From positions 58,816 to 65,473 of the forward strand of contig DJRJ01000071.1 in NCBI GenBank assembly GCA_002438865.1: a DNA stretch of 6,658 nt. The letters are read 5' to 3'. Made by a program: the position numbers and the translations under genes. Source of the DNA: Clostridiales bacterium UBA6363. GTDB lineage: Bacteria > Bacillota > Clostridia > UBA1381. Below, piece after piece: positions 1 through 5,985 of this stretch; position 1 is the stretch's first letter, and each line of letters begins with the position of its first letter. The notes below the pieces were generated by a model. It had not been told where the DNA came from, searched no databases, and saw only the letters and a list, made by a program, of their open reading frames with translations.

Positions 1-723
1 ATAGATATGTCGGAGTATATGGAGAAGCACGCAGTGTCTAAGTTCATCGGTTCGCCTCCCGGATACGTAGGATTTGAGGAGGGCGGTCAGCTGACGGAGA
101 AAATCAGAAAGCACCCGTACTCGGTAATCCTTTTTGATGAAATCGAAAAGGCGCACCCCGATGTATTTAACATTATGCTTCAGATTCTTGACGACGGTAT
201 TCTTACGGACGCACAGGGCAGACGCATTGACTTTAAAAACACGGTTATCATAATGACGTCAAACCTTGGTGCAAAGGAGATACTCGGCAAGGTAGGCTCA
301 AAGCTCGGATTCGGCAAAGAGGACGACGAGAGCGGCGAGGAAAAGAGCGAACACGAAAAGATTAAAGAAAAAGTTATGGCTGAGGTAAAACGTACCTTCA
401 AGCCCGAGTTCATCAACAGAATTGACGAAATCATCGTATTCGACAGACTTACCGAGGACGACATCAAGAAGATTGCAAGGCTTATGCTCAAATCGCTTGA
501 AGCACGGCTTAAGGAAAACGAAATCACCGTAGCGTTTACCGATGCGGCGGTTGAAAAGATTGCCAAGGAGGGCTTTGACCCGACTTACGGTGCAAGACCG
601 TTAAGACGTGTTATCCAGACGCAGATTGAGGATATGCTCTCGGAGGAAATCATTGACGGCGATATTAAGCCGGGCAGCAGCGTTACGGTTGACGCCGAGG
701 ACGATAAATTTATTGTAAAATAA
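1..723 (+). CDS. clpC: ATP-dependent Clp protease ATP-binding subunit ClpC, C-terminal part (5' end outside window)
   Basis: This is the C-terminal 240 residues of a class I Clp/Hsp100 unfoldase. The frame is open from base 1, so the ATG at 7 is internal and the true start lies upstream. Counting from the first codon, the second AAA+ module shows the GYVG pore loop (21-24), Walker B ILFDE (43-47, bases 127-141), sensor 1 TSN (86-88), the arginine finger in FINRIDE (Arg140) and the sensor 2 GARPLRR (Arg199). Walker A is upstream of the window. An LGF tripeptide (102-104) after sensor 1 matches the ClpP-docking loop of ClpC/ClpA/ClpX and argues against ClpB, which lacks it. The acidic stretch after it (107-119) is a lineage-variable insert. 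The family hexamer unfolds substrates in the cytoplasm and feeds them to ClpP, and in Firmicutes it usually sits in the ctsR-mcsA-mcsB-clpC heat-shock operon. None of those partners is visible here. A strong terminator follows about 100 nt downstream. Confidence 0.95.
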   Translation: MDMSEYMEKHAVSKFIGSPPGYVGFEEGGQLTEKIRKHPYSVILFDEIEKAHPDVFNIMLQILDDGILTDAQGRRIDFKNTVIIMTSNLGAKEILGKVGSKLGFGKEDDESGEEKSEHEKIKEKVMAEVKRTFKPEFINRIDEIIVFDRLTEDDIKKIARLMLKSLEARLKENEITVAFTDAAVEKIAKEGFDPTYGARPLRRVIQTQIEDMLSEEIIDGDIKPGSSVTVDAEDDKFIVK

Positions 724-753
724 ATTGTTCGGTATGCTTGCAAATTCCGGTAG

Positions 754-819
754 GGGACGATGCCCACATCGTCCCTAATTAAACCGCACATTGTTTCGGG
801 TCGATGAGGGCATCGACCC
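754..819. repeat. REPIN-like inverted pair of 22-nt palindromes
   Basis: Two perfect 9-bp hairpins with 4-nt loops lie 44 bp apart. The first has stem GGGACGATG/CATCGTCCC (754-762/767-775, loop CCCA). The second has stem GGGTCGATG/CATCGACCC (798-806/811-819, loop AGGG). The stems differ by one swapped A-T pair. The second 22-mer matches the reverse complement of the first at 19 of 22 positions, so the pair can also fold as one long hairpin around the 22-nt spacer. An inverted doublet of short palindromes after a gene end is the form of REP/BIME/REPIN elements. Whether it recurs elsewhere in the genome cannot be seen from this window. Confidence 0.6.
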
Positions 820-825
820 AAACAC

Positions 826-867
826 AACCCCCCCTGCGGAAAAATTCCGCAGAGGGGGTTCTTTTTT
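826..867 (+). terminator. Rho-independent terminator after clpC, possibly bidirectional
   Basis: The left arm (826-841) pairs with the right arm (845-860) around an AAA loop, giving 15 pairs with one mismatch (C833 against A853). The core is TGCGGAA/TTCCGCA, closed by a C-run/G-run and AA/TT. It is followed by C and then six T (862-867). This is a textbook intrinsic terminator for + strand transcription from clpC. On the minus strand the hairpin sits 28 nt past the stop of the convergent operon and is followed by TTGTGTTT, a weaker U-rich tail, so it may also serve the operon. Confidence 0.9.
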
Positions 868-887
868 AGGTAATGGGAAACAATCCC

Positions 888-2003
888 CTATTCCAATGTC
901 GCTATATCGCTGCTCTCCGCTATACTGCTTATCCCGTACAGGAACAGCACCCTGTCATAGCCTTTCTCCTTTGCAAGTTCCGACACAGACTCATGATAAT
1001 ACCGCAAATCAACCATATCCACCTCGCTGTAATGGTTCACCAGAAACGGTACAAAGCACTGCGCAAAGCTGTCCTTTATCACCAACAGCTTATCCCCGTC
1101 GGGATTGCCGTTGTTTATTATTTCCTCTATAGCGTGGTTTCCGTCAAGATAGACGGGGTATTTATCCGGCTCGGACAAATGATGCATAAAAAACATTCTG
1201 CTGCTGACATTTTCCTCGCCGTCAATATTCATCGTAACATCATACGGATAATCCCACAATTCTATTGTATCGGCTCTTTCACGCCACAGCGCACTCTTTG
1301 AATACGCCGTACCGTAAAAGCCGTCATACGCTGTTTTGTCAAATTCCCAAAGCGGCTCATAGCCTATCTCCTTGCAATACTCGACATATGCATTGTACGC
1401 ACCGTTTTCCGTCCAGTGGTGATCCGTTCTGTAATAAAGCTGTACCTCGTCCTTATCCTTTAAAAACGCCTTTTCAACGTCCGCATACCCTATTACCGCC
1501 TCGGACTCCTTATGCACGTAATCTATTATTTCACTGTCACGGTACTCCATATGGTTTTTCGGGAGCTTGTCCGACATAATATATCCCTTGCTCGGCACTA
1601 TCATAAGCGTTGACGGTATGCCCGTATTTTGCGTAAACTCCGTCATGGCGGCGATATTTGCATTTATTTTATTATAATCCGCCTTTACCGGCACGCCGAT
1701 AAGATAGCCGTCCTCGCCCCTGTACACTCCGTTTGCGCCGTTTCTGCCCGTATACAGAGCAGTGTATGCGTTTACGGCGGTAAGCCCGTCACGCAAAGGG
1801 AAATGGTCGGTCAGATATGTTTCCGTATCCTTTTCAAATTTTCCGCTCAGCACGTTTTTGACCGATAATTCGGGCGCTTTTGCAAGCGTGCGCTTTTCAT
1901 TCACCGAAATCTGCGCCTTGGGCAGCAAAAACAAGCCTGCCGGAGCAGAGAACAAAAACGCAATAAATATAATCAAAAGCACCTTATCACGAAATTTAGA
2001 CAC
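888..2003 (-). CDS. DHHW family protein (AlgJ/AlgX-like, SGNH-fold, probable polymer O-acyltransferase component)
   Basis: This 371-residue protein has one N-terminal membrane segment (about 8-28) and then an extracytoplasmic domain. The family signature DHHW stands at 194-197 in YYRTDHHWTENGAY. A second conserved block, VIKDSFAQ (308-315), carries a serine at 312. In AlgJ/AlgX the equivalent Asp-x-His and Ser residues form the catalytic triad that acetylates alginate, so Asp194, His196 and Ser312 are the likely active site. This is inferred by family resemblance. It is the last gene of the operon, 14 nt after the MBOAT gene, as AlgJ/AlgX-type proteins commonly accompany AlgI-type MBOAT proteins. 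The start is a GTG (2001-2003) supported by GAGGTG seven nt upstream. The stop is TAG at 888-890. The acyl donor and target polymer are unknown. Family call is firm, function moderate. Confidence 0.88.
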   Translation of the reverse strand: MSKFRDKVLLIIFIAFLFSAPAGLFLLPKAQISVNEKRTLAKAPELSVKNVLSGKFEKDTETYLTDHFPLRDGLTAVNAYTALYTGRNGANGVYRGEDGYLIGVPVKADYNKINANIAAMTEFTQNTGIPSTLMIVPSKGYIMSDKLPKNHMEYRDSEIIDYVHKESEAVIGYADVEKAFLKDKDEVQLYYRTDHHWTENGAYNAYVEYCKEIGYEPLWEFDKTAYDGFYGTAYSKSALWRERADTIELWDYPYDVTMNIDGEENVSSRMFFMHHLSEPDKYPVYLDGNHAIEEIINNGNPDGDKLLVIKDSFAQCFVPFLVNHYSEVDMVDLRYYHESVSELAKEKGYDRVLFLYGISSIAESSDIATLE

Positions 2004-2010
2004 TTAATAA

Positions 2011-2016
2011 CACCTC
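2011..2016 (-). promoter_or_regulatory. Shine-Dalgarno GAGGTG fixing the GTG start of the DHHW gene
   Basis: Read on the minus strand, GAGGTG lies seven nt before the GTG at 2003-2001 and one nt after the stop codon of the MBOAT gene (2020-2018). It decides in favour of the non-ATG start and places the site where a ribosome ending the upstream gene could reinitiate. Confidence 0.8.
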
Positions 2017-2017
2017 A

Positions 2018-3412
2018 TTAAAATCTGAAATACAAAAACGGATTATAGCTGTCATTCACAAGCGACGCCGTGCACATAAAGAGCAGTGCGCACACAACGA
2101 GTATCTCAAACAGAGCGGTCCATTTTTGGTTTCTTATACGGCTGTACACATTCCTCCACAGCGGAACGCACGCAAGTACCGACACGGCAAGCAGAGGAGC
2201 ATATGATTTTACAAGGCTCATAACATCTGTGCCTGCAAAAAATCCGCCCGAGCCGAACATCTGCATAACATACGAATTAAGCGCTCCGAAATCCTCAAAG
2301 CAAAACAGCACCCAGCCGAGCATTATGAAGAACAGCGCATATATATGCCGAAAAACGGACGGCAGATGCGAAAGTGCCTTGCCGTACACATATTTTTCAA
2401 GCACAAGCAAGACAAAATAATACACGCCCCACAGTACAAAATTAAAGCTTGCGCCGTGCCACAGACCCGTAAGCGCCCATACAACGAACAGATTGAATAT
2501 GCATCTGCCCGTTTTACAGCGGTTGCCGCCGAGCGGTATATACACGTAATCTTTAAACCAACTGCTTAACGATATGTGCCATCTGCGCCAAAAGTCCGTT
2601 ATGCTCTTTGAAATGTACGGATAATTAAAGTTTTCCACAAATTCAAAGCCGAACATTCTGCCGAGACCGATCGCCATATCGGAGTATCCCGAAAAGTCAA
2701 AATATATTTGCAGTGAGAACGCCGCAATGCCCGTCCATGCGCCGACTGCGCCCATATTCGGCATTTCACGCAATGTATCCCACAAAAGTCCCATCTGATT
2801 TGCCAAAAGCACCTTTTTTGCAAGACCTATCGCAAACCGCTTTATTCCCGATGCGAAATTCGATACGGTTTCCTCTCTTGAAACAAGCTGTTTTGCAATA
2901 TCGCTGTAGCGGACAATCGGACCTGCTATCAACTGCGGGAAGAATGACACGTATGTACCGAAATTTATTATATTTTTTTGAGCCTTTACGTCCTTTCGGT
3001 AAACGTCTATCGTGTACGAAAGCGTCTGGAACGTATAGAACGAAATACCTATCGGCAGTGCAAGCTTTATTTTCGGGAGCATTGCCAAAAACGGGAGTTT
3101 TCTCAAAATATCGGTCAGGAAACCGGCATACTTGAACACGCCCAAAAGACCCAGGCTTATTATTAAATCGAAAATTAAGAACGTCTTTGCAAGACGTTCT
3201 TTACTGCGGTATTTTTCAATCAGTATTCCGAATATATAATTCACCAGTACGGACACTGCCATAACCAGTATGAGTACCGGCTCTCCCCAACCGTAAAAAA
3301 CGAGATTTACAAGCAGGAGAAAGAAGTTTCTGCATTTGTGCGGAAGTATATAGTATCCGATAAGCACCGCCGGCAGATACAGAAACAGAAATAAAAGACT
3401 TGAAAAGTACAA
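2018..3412 (-). CDS. MBOAT family O-acyltransferase (AlgI/PatB/DltB-like)
   Basis: This 464-residue polytopic membrane protein has about ten or more hydrophobic segments, close to the usual AlgI length. The N-terminus YFSSLLFLFLYLP and the block LPIGISFYTFQTLSYTIDVYR (119-139) are characteristic of the AlgI branch of MBOAT enzymes. The active-site region DFWRRWHISLSSWFKDYVYIPLGG (273-296) carries His279, and LTGLWHGASFNFVLWG (314-329) carries the invariant MBOAT His319. AlgI-type proteins pass acetyl groups from a cytoplasmic donor through the membrane to an outer-face partner, here plausibly the DHHW protein encoded next. The start is TTG (3412-3410). It yields the conserved family N-terminus and is preceded by AGGGGTG seven nt upstream. 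The gene lies 15 nt after the DUF4358 gene. No truncation or missing key residue is seen. The acylated polymer cannot be told from this window. Confidence 0.95.
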   Translation of the reverse strand: MYFSSLLFLFLYLPAVLIGYYILPHKCRNFFLLLVNLVFYGWGEPVLILVMAVSVLVNYIFGILIEKYRSKERLAKTFLIFDLIISLGLLGVFKYAGFLTDILRKLPFLAMLPKIKLALPIGISFYTFQTLSYTIDVYRKDVKAQKNIINFGTYVSFFPQLIAGPIVRYSDIAKQLVSREETVSNFASGIKRFAIGLAKKVLLANQMGLLWDTLREMPNMGAVGAWTGIAAFSLQIYFDFSGYSDMAIGLGRMFGFEFVENFNYPYISKSITDFWRRWHISLSSWFKDYVYIPLGGNRCKTGRCIFNLFVVWALTGLWHGASFNFVLWGVYYFVLLVLEKYVYGKALSHLPSVFRHIYALFFIMLGWVLFCFEDFGALNSYVMQMFGSGGFFAGTDVMSLVKSYAPLLAVSVLACVPLWRNVYSRIRNQKWTALFEILVVCALLFMCTASLVNDSYNPFLYFRF

Positions 3413-3419
3413 GTACTGA

Positions 3420-3426
3420 CACCCCT
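3420..3426 (-). promoter_or_regulatory. Shine-Dalgarno AGGGGTG fixing the TTG start of the MBOAT gene
   Basis: On the minus strand AGGGGTG lies seven nt before TTG (3412-3410) and directly behind the TAA of the DUF4358 gene (3430-3428). An alternative GTG at 3422-3420 is in a different frame and inside this site, so the TTG is the credible start. Confidence 0.75.
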
Positions 3427-3427
3427 A

Positions 3428-3886
3428 TTATTTTAAATTTTGTTTTATTATTTCCTGTGCCTTTGCGCTGTCCTTTGACACAACCATAACGGCATAATCG
3501 CCGTACACCGCCGTGAATGCGTCCTCAAGCTTGGGCATTTCGTCGGCGTTATAGTCGGCGTATACTTTTTTTTGAGCGTCGATATGGTTTAAAAACGATT
3601 TTTCGACATTTTCCGCTGCCTGTGACGAAACTGCCTTTATGATAACTATTTCGTCCACAACCGCTCTCGTGCCGGAATAAGCCGTACATTCCGCAACGTC
3701 CTCTGCGGACACCGCAACACGCTTTTCCGCAACGGAGGGCTTTACCTCGGAGAGATTTTCGTCAAAAATCCCTGCCGACATAAGGCTTGCCGCCGCCGAG
3801 GCGCCGTCAAGCTGTTTTGCCGTTCCGCACGATATGCACAGCGCACACATAACCGCACACAAAAATGCGCATAAAATTTTTCGCAT
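3428..3886 (-). CDS. DUF4358 domain lipoprotein
   Basis: This 152-residue small exported protein opens with MRK, a hydrophobic stretch and a probable lipobox ending at Cys20 (LCISC), suggesting signal peptidase II processing and membrane anchoring. The -3 position is Cys rather than the usual Leu, so the lipobox is atypical. The mature part resembles DUF4358, a family of unknown function in clostridia. Visible features are the VDEIVIIKA strand (77-85), a helix rich in Ala and Glu, and YGDYAVMVVSKDSAKAQEIIKQNL near the C-terminus, which carries the hydrophobic strand and final helix seen in these proteins. The start ATG is preceded by GGGAGGAAA with good spacing, 17 nt after the SGNH gene. DUF4358 proteins are often found beside MBOAT/DHHW genes, which suggests an accessory role at the cell surface. 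No enzymatic residues can be recognised. Confidence 0.82.
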   Translation of the reverse strand: MRKILCAFLCAVMCALCISCGTAKQLDGASAAASLMSAGIFDENLSEVKPSVAEKRVAVSAEDVAECTAYSGTRAVVDEIVIIKAVSSQAAENVEKSFLNHIDAQKKVYADYNADEMPKLEDAFTAVYGDYAVMVVSKDSAKAQEIIKQNLK

Positions 3887-3903
3887 AAGTCTGTTTCCTC
3901 CCG

Positions 3904-5028
3904 TTAATCAAGCGATTTTGCGGGAGCCTTTGTTGAACTGCTGCCCGATGAATTACCCGATGATGATGAACTTCCGCTCGATGATGATCCGCTTGACGAG
4001 GAAGAATTGCCCGATGAGGAAGAACTCTTTCCGCTTGATGATGAGCTTCCGCCTGACGAGGACTTACCCGAAGAAGATGATGAACCTCCGCTCGAACTTC
4101 CCGAAGATGAAGAACCGCTGTTACTTGATGATGAGCCGCTCGACGAGCTTCCCGACGAGGAGGACGATGACGAGGACTTACCGCTTGACGAGGTTATACT
4201 GTCAACCGTTTCGTCATCATAGTTTTTCTGAATATATATAAGACACTTCTTGTAGTAATCGTTTCCGAAATGTATTCCGTCCGTTGCCGCACCCTTGGGG
4301 AGAACGCCGTTCTCGTCCGCACAGGCATTATAGATATTACAGTAAACAACCTTCTGGTCACTTGCTATCTGCTTTATAAGTTTATTAATTTTTATAATGT
4401 TCTCATTTGTTTCCCCGTCCGTGCCGACGTTTGAAACCTCCTCGGTTATGGGCGTTACGGAGAGAAGATATATTGTTGCCTCGGGCTGATACTGCTTTGC
4501 TTTCTTGACAATTCTCGTGTACTCGTCAACAAATGTCTGCGTATTGCTCCAGCCGAGTTCGTTCTCGCCGAACATAAGGAACACTTTTTTATACACCTTT
4601 GTCGAATTAAGCTCCTCTATTACGGGCACTGTTCCGTTTTCGGTGGAGTCGGTGAAGGCAGTTTTTACGTTAAGACCCACCTTGCCGAAATAATCGGCGC
4701 CGTCAACCAAATCATAGATAACCATTCCCTCGATAAAAGAGTTGCCCAAAAATGCCGAATCCTCAAAATATGTCTGATCTATTCCCGATTTATCCGTGGC
4801 AATGGGGGTGGGACTCGGTGAGGGTGACATACTTACCTGCGCATTTTTTTCGGCTTTGTTTGCCGCAATTCCCTTTACGCAGCTGCGTATTCCGAAAACC
4901 ACAAGCACAATTACAAGCAAGCAAAAAACAGCGGCTATGCATCGATTTTTGAAAATCTGCTTCTTTCTGCGCTCCGCCTTTCTTTTTTGTATTTCTTCCA
5001 TTCTTGCCTTATGGCTCTCTGTATCCAT
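3904..5028 (-). CDS. Membrane-anchored SGNH/GDSL-family hydrolase with Ser/Gly-rich C-terminal tail
   Basis: This 374-residue protein, first in the operon, has a basic cytoplasmic N-terminus (KRKAERRKK), one membrane segment (about 30-50), a Ser/Pro linker (SPSPSPTP, 68-75), an SGNH domain (about 88-270) and a low-complexity tail (277-365). The four SGNH blocks are present: block I LGNSFIEG with Ser97, block II Gly118, block III GENE with Asn156, block V DGIH with Asp250 and His253. Block I reads GNS, not GDS, but the catalytic serine is retained. Such proteins hydrolyse or transfer ester-linked acyl groups. With an MBOAT enzyme downstream, a polymer acyl-esterase or transferase outside the membrane is the best inference. 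The start ATG has AGGGGG seven nt upstream and a promoter about 30 nt upstream. No cell-wall anchor motif (LPxTG) follows the tail. Fold confidence is high, substrate unknown. Confidence 0.9.
   Translation of the reverse strand: MDTESHKARMEEIQKRKAERRKKQIFKNRCIAAVFCLLVIVLVVFGIRSCVKGIAANKAEKNAQVSMSPSPSPTPIATDKSGIDQTYFEDSAFLGNSFIEGMVIYDLVDGADYFGKVGLNVKTAFTDSTENGTVPVIEELNSTKVYKKVFLMFGENELGWSNTQTFVDEYTRIVKKAKQYQPEATIYLLSVTPITEEVSNVGTDGETNENIIKINKLIKQIASDQKVVYCNIYNACADENGVLPKGAATDGIHFGNDYYKKCLIYIQKNYDDETVDSITSSSGKSSSSSSSSGSSSSGSSSSNSGSSSSGSSSGGSSSSSGKSSSGGSSSSSGKSSSSSGNSSSSSGSSSSGSSSSSGNSSGSSSTKAPAKSLD
3934..4200 (-). repeat. Low-complexity Ser/Gly tail coding region
   Basis: Residues 277-365 of the SGNH protein consist of runs of three to eight serines separated by single Gly, Lys or Asn. 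About 65 of 89 residues are Ser. The codons are mixed (TCG, TCA, TCC, AGC), so the tract is not a simple DNA microsatellite and appears kept at protein level. The opposite strand reads as an Asp/Glu-rich open frame, which is an artefact. Confidence 0.85.
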
Positions 5029-5058
5029 TGCTTTTCCCCCTAATATTTTATATATAAT

Positions 5059-5087
5059 ACAATATCACGAATTCGGTTTATAGTCAA
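5059..5087 (-). promoter_or_regulatory. Sigma-A type promoter of the SGNH-DUF4358-MBOAT-DHHW operon
   Basis: On the minus strand, TTGACT (5087-5082) is separated by 17 nt from TATTGT (5064-5059), and a TGA directly before the -10 gives an extended -10 (TGn). The predicted start is near 5052, leaving a leader of roughly 25 nt that contains the AGGGGG ribosome site (5041-5036). It lies in the 120-nt gap after the DUF6198 gene, so the operon need not depend on transcription from further upstream. No operator could be recognised. Confidence 0.65.
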
Positions 5088-5148
5088 GATGTTTTGGAAA
5101 TTTTCTGACAATTTTCGACGAAAAAACGTCCGTTTTCCGTTCGGTAAT

Positions 5149-5841
5149 TTATGTAAGCTCGAAATATGAGGAAAACTTTTTAAATATCGGATAAATTTCA
5201 AAAATACGGTCGTACAATTTGCAGAAAAATCCTATCAGCGAGCCGTTCACCAGAGCGATAATCAAAGTACCCCAATTTATGCCCCTAAAGCCTTTAAACC
5301 ACACAAGCGACAGCGCTGCGGCAACGATAAGGCAGAAAATATCGAACGAGGTTTTGAACACGGCGATTTTTATTTTGAACTTACCGCCCACGCCTTTTAC
5401 AAAAAAGTCGTACACTTGCGGATACAGGTACGTTTTATAGAACATTGCCACCGAGATTGAAGTTAAAACCACGCCTGCGGCAAACATACAAAGCCTTGCA
5501 AAAAGCGGCATACTGCCCGGCACGGTCACGCTCGGATTGAACAGCGGAACGAGCCGCCACAAATCAAGCACCGCCCCGTATACAAGGCACGTTACGAACG
5601 ATGACAGATACACCGTCCGAAATCCGCCCATAATGATGCAGAACACAATAAACAATCCTGCCTGTATGACATACTCTGCCTGTCCGAACGACAAAAAACC
5701 CGTTTTAAGGCTTAAAAGATATGCCGGCGCAACTATCATGGAAATGCCGAAATTTGCCGCCGACAGCATTGCAACCGAAAACGCCAGCAAGACAATGCCC
5801 GCCAAGTACATAATTTCACTCGGAACTCTTATTTTTTTCAT
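5149..5841 (-). CDS. DUF6198 family integral membrane protein (YczE/YitT-like)
   Basis: This 230-residue hydrophobic protein has about five or six membrane segments. The N-terminal half carries the pattern typical of this group: LAFSVAMLSAANFGISMIVAPAYLLS, then FGQAEYVIQAGLFIVFC, then a YGAVLDLWR motif. The C-terminal half has a second set of hydrophobic segments and ends in a basic/aromatic tail. Members are conserved membrane proteins in clostridia without an established function, and no substrate can be assigned. The start ATG (5841-5839) has a near-perfect GAGGAGGT about seven nt upstream. The gene is transcribed like the four-gene operon but is 120 nt away and the operon has its own promoter, so joint function is unproven. 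No convincing intrinsic terminator follows it, so some read-through is possible. Its upstream region is interrupted by an insertion sequence end about 30 bp before the start, and no good promoter remains visible there. Confidence 0.8.
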   Translation of the reverse strand: MKKIRVPSEIMYLAGIVLLAFSVAMLSAANFGISMIVAPAYLLSLKTGFLSFGQAEYVIQAGLFIVFCIIMGGFRTVYLSSFVTCLVYGAVLDLWRLVPLFNPSVTVPGSMPLFARLCMFAAGVVLTSISVAMFYKTYLYPQVYDFFVKGVGGKFKIKIAVFKTSFDIFCLIVAAALSLVWFKGFRGINWGTLIIALVNGSLIGFFCKLYDRIFEIYPIFKKFSSYFELT

Positions 5842-5897
5842 AATTTATACCTCCTCAAAAAAACCGGTAGTGTCAAGTAGACACCCCTGTTTATATA

Positions 5898-5915
5898 TTT
5901 TAACTCTCGTTAAAA
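5898..5915. repeat. Subterminal 7-bp hairpin in the insertion sequence leader
   Basis: TTTTAAC (5898-5904) and GTTAAAA (5909-5915) form a perfect inverted repeat around TCTC. It may be a transposase-binding or structural site near the element's left tip. It is not a terminator on either strand, because no T-run follows it in the right place. Confidence 0.45.
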
Positions 5916-5956
5916 CCTTGATTTTAGGGAAGTTTCACGATTTTTGCATAAAAATA

Positions 5957-5985
5957 TAGCAATAACCTCCCTTTTGCTGTATAAT
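5957..5985 (+). promoter_or_regulatory. Probable transposase promoter (consensus -10, weak -35)
   Basis: TATAAT at 5980-5985 matches the -10 consensus fully. At 17-nt spacing the -35 position holds TAGCAA (5957-5962), only 3 of 6 matches, so the promoter should be weak. Transcription would begin near 5992, between the two arms of the inverted repeat described at 5958-6033. Confidence 0.5.

Noticed and set aside
180..566. Minus-strand open frame inside clpC
   Set aside because: Serine-rich shadow of the conserved clpC reading frame. No ribosome site and no recognisable domain.
3216..3422. Alternative minus-strand frame starting GTG at 3422
   Set aside because: Out of frame with the MBOAT gene. 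The TTG frame gives the conserved MBOAT N-terminus and has correct ribosome site spacing.
3418..3426. GACACCCCT shared between 3418-3426 and 5880-5888, as a possible element scar
   Set aside because: Only nine bases are shared, with no flanking similarity. At 3418 it overlaps the MBOAT ribosome site, so chance is the simplest explanation.
3934..4200. Possible CRISPR or tandem DNA repeat array
   Set aside because: The periodicity comes from Ser/Gly codons. There are no fixed-length repeats with unique spacers, and codons vary.
4007..4222. Asp/Glu-rich + strand open frame
   Set aside because: It is the exact antisense of the Ser codons (TCG/TCA/TCC) of the SGNH protein tail. It has no ribosome site and no family resemblance.
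5085..5148. Terminator for the DUF6198 gene
   Set aside because: There is a TTTTTT run, but the best stems nearby are only 3-4 bp (CCG/CGG, GACG/CGTC), too weak to call.
5848..5876. Outward promoter from the element tip (TTGACA at 5876-5871 with TATAAA before the DUF6198 ATG)
   Set aside because: Spacing is 21 nt and the supposed -10 falls between the ribosome site and the ATG, so it could not drive a translatable leader.
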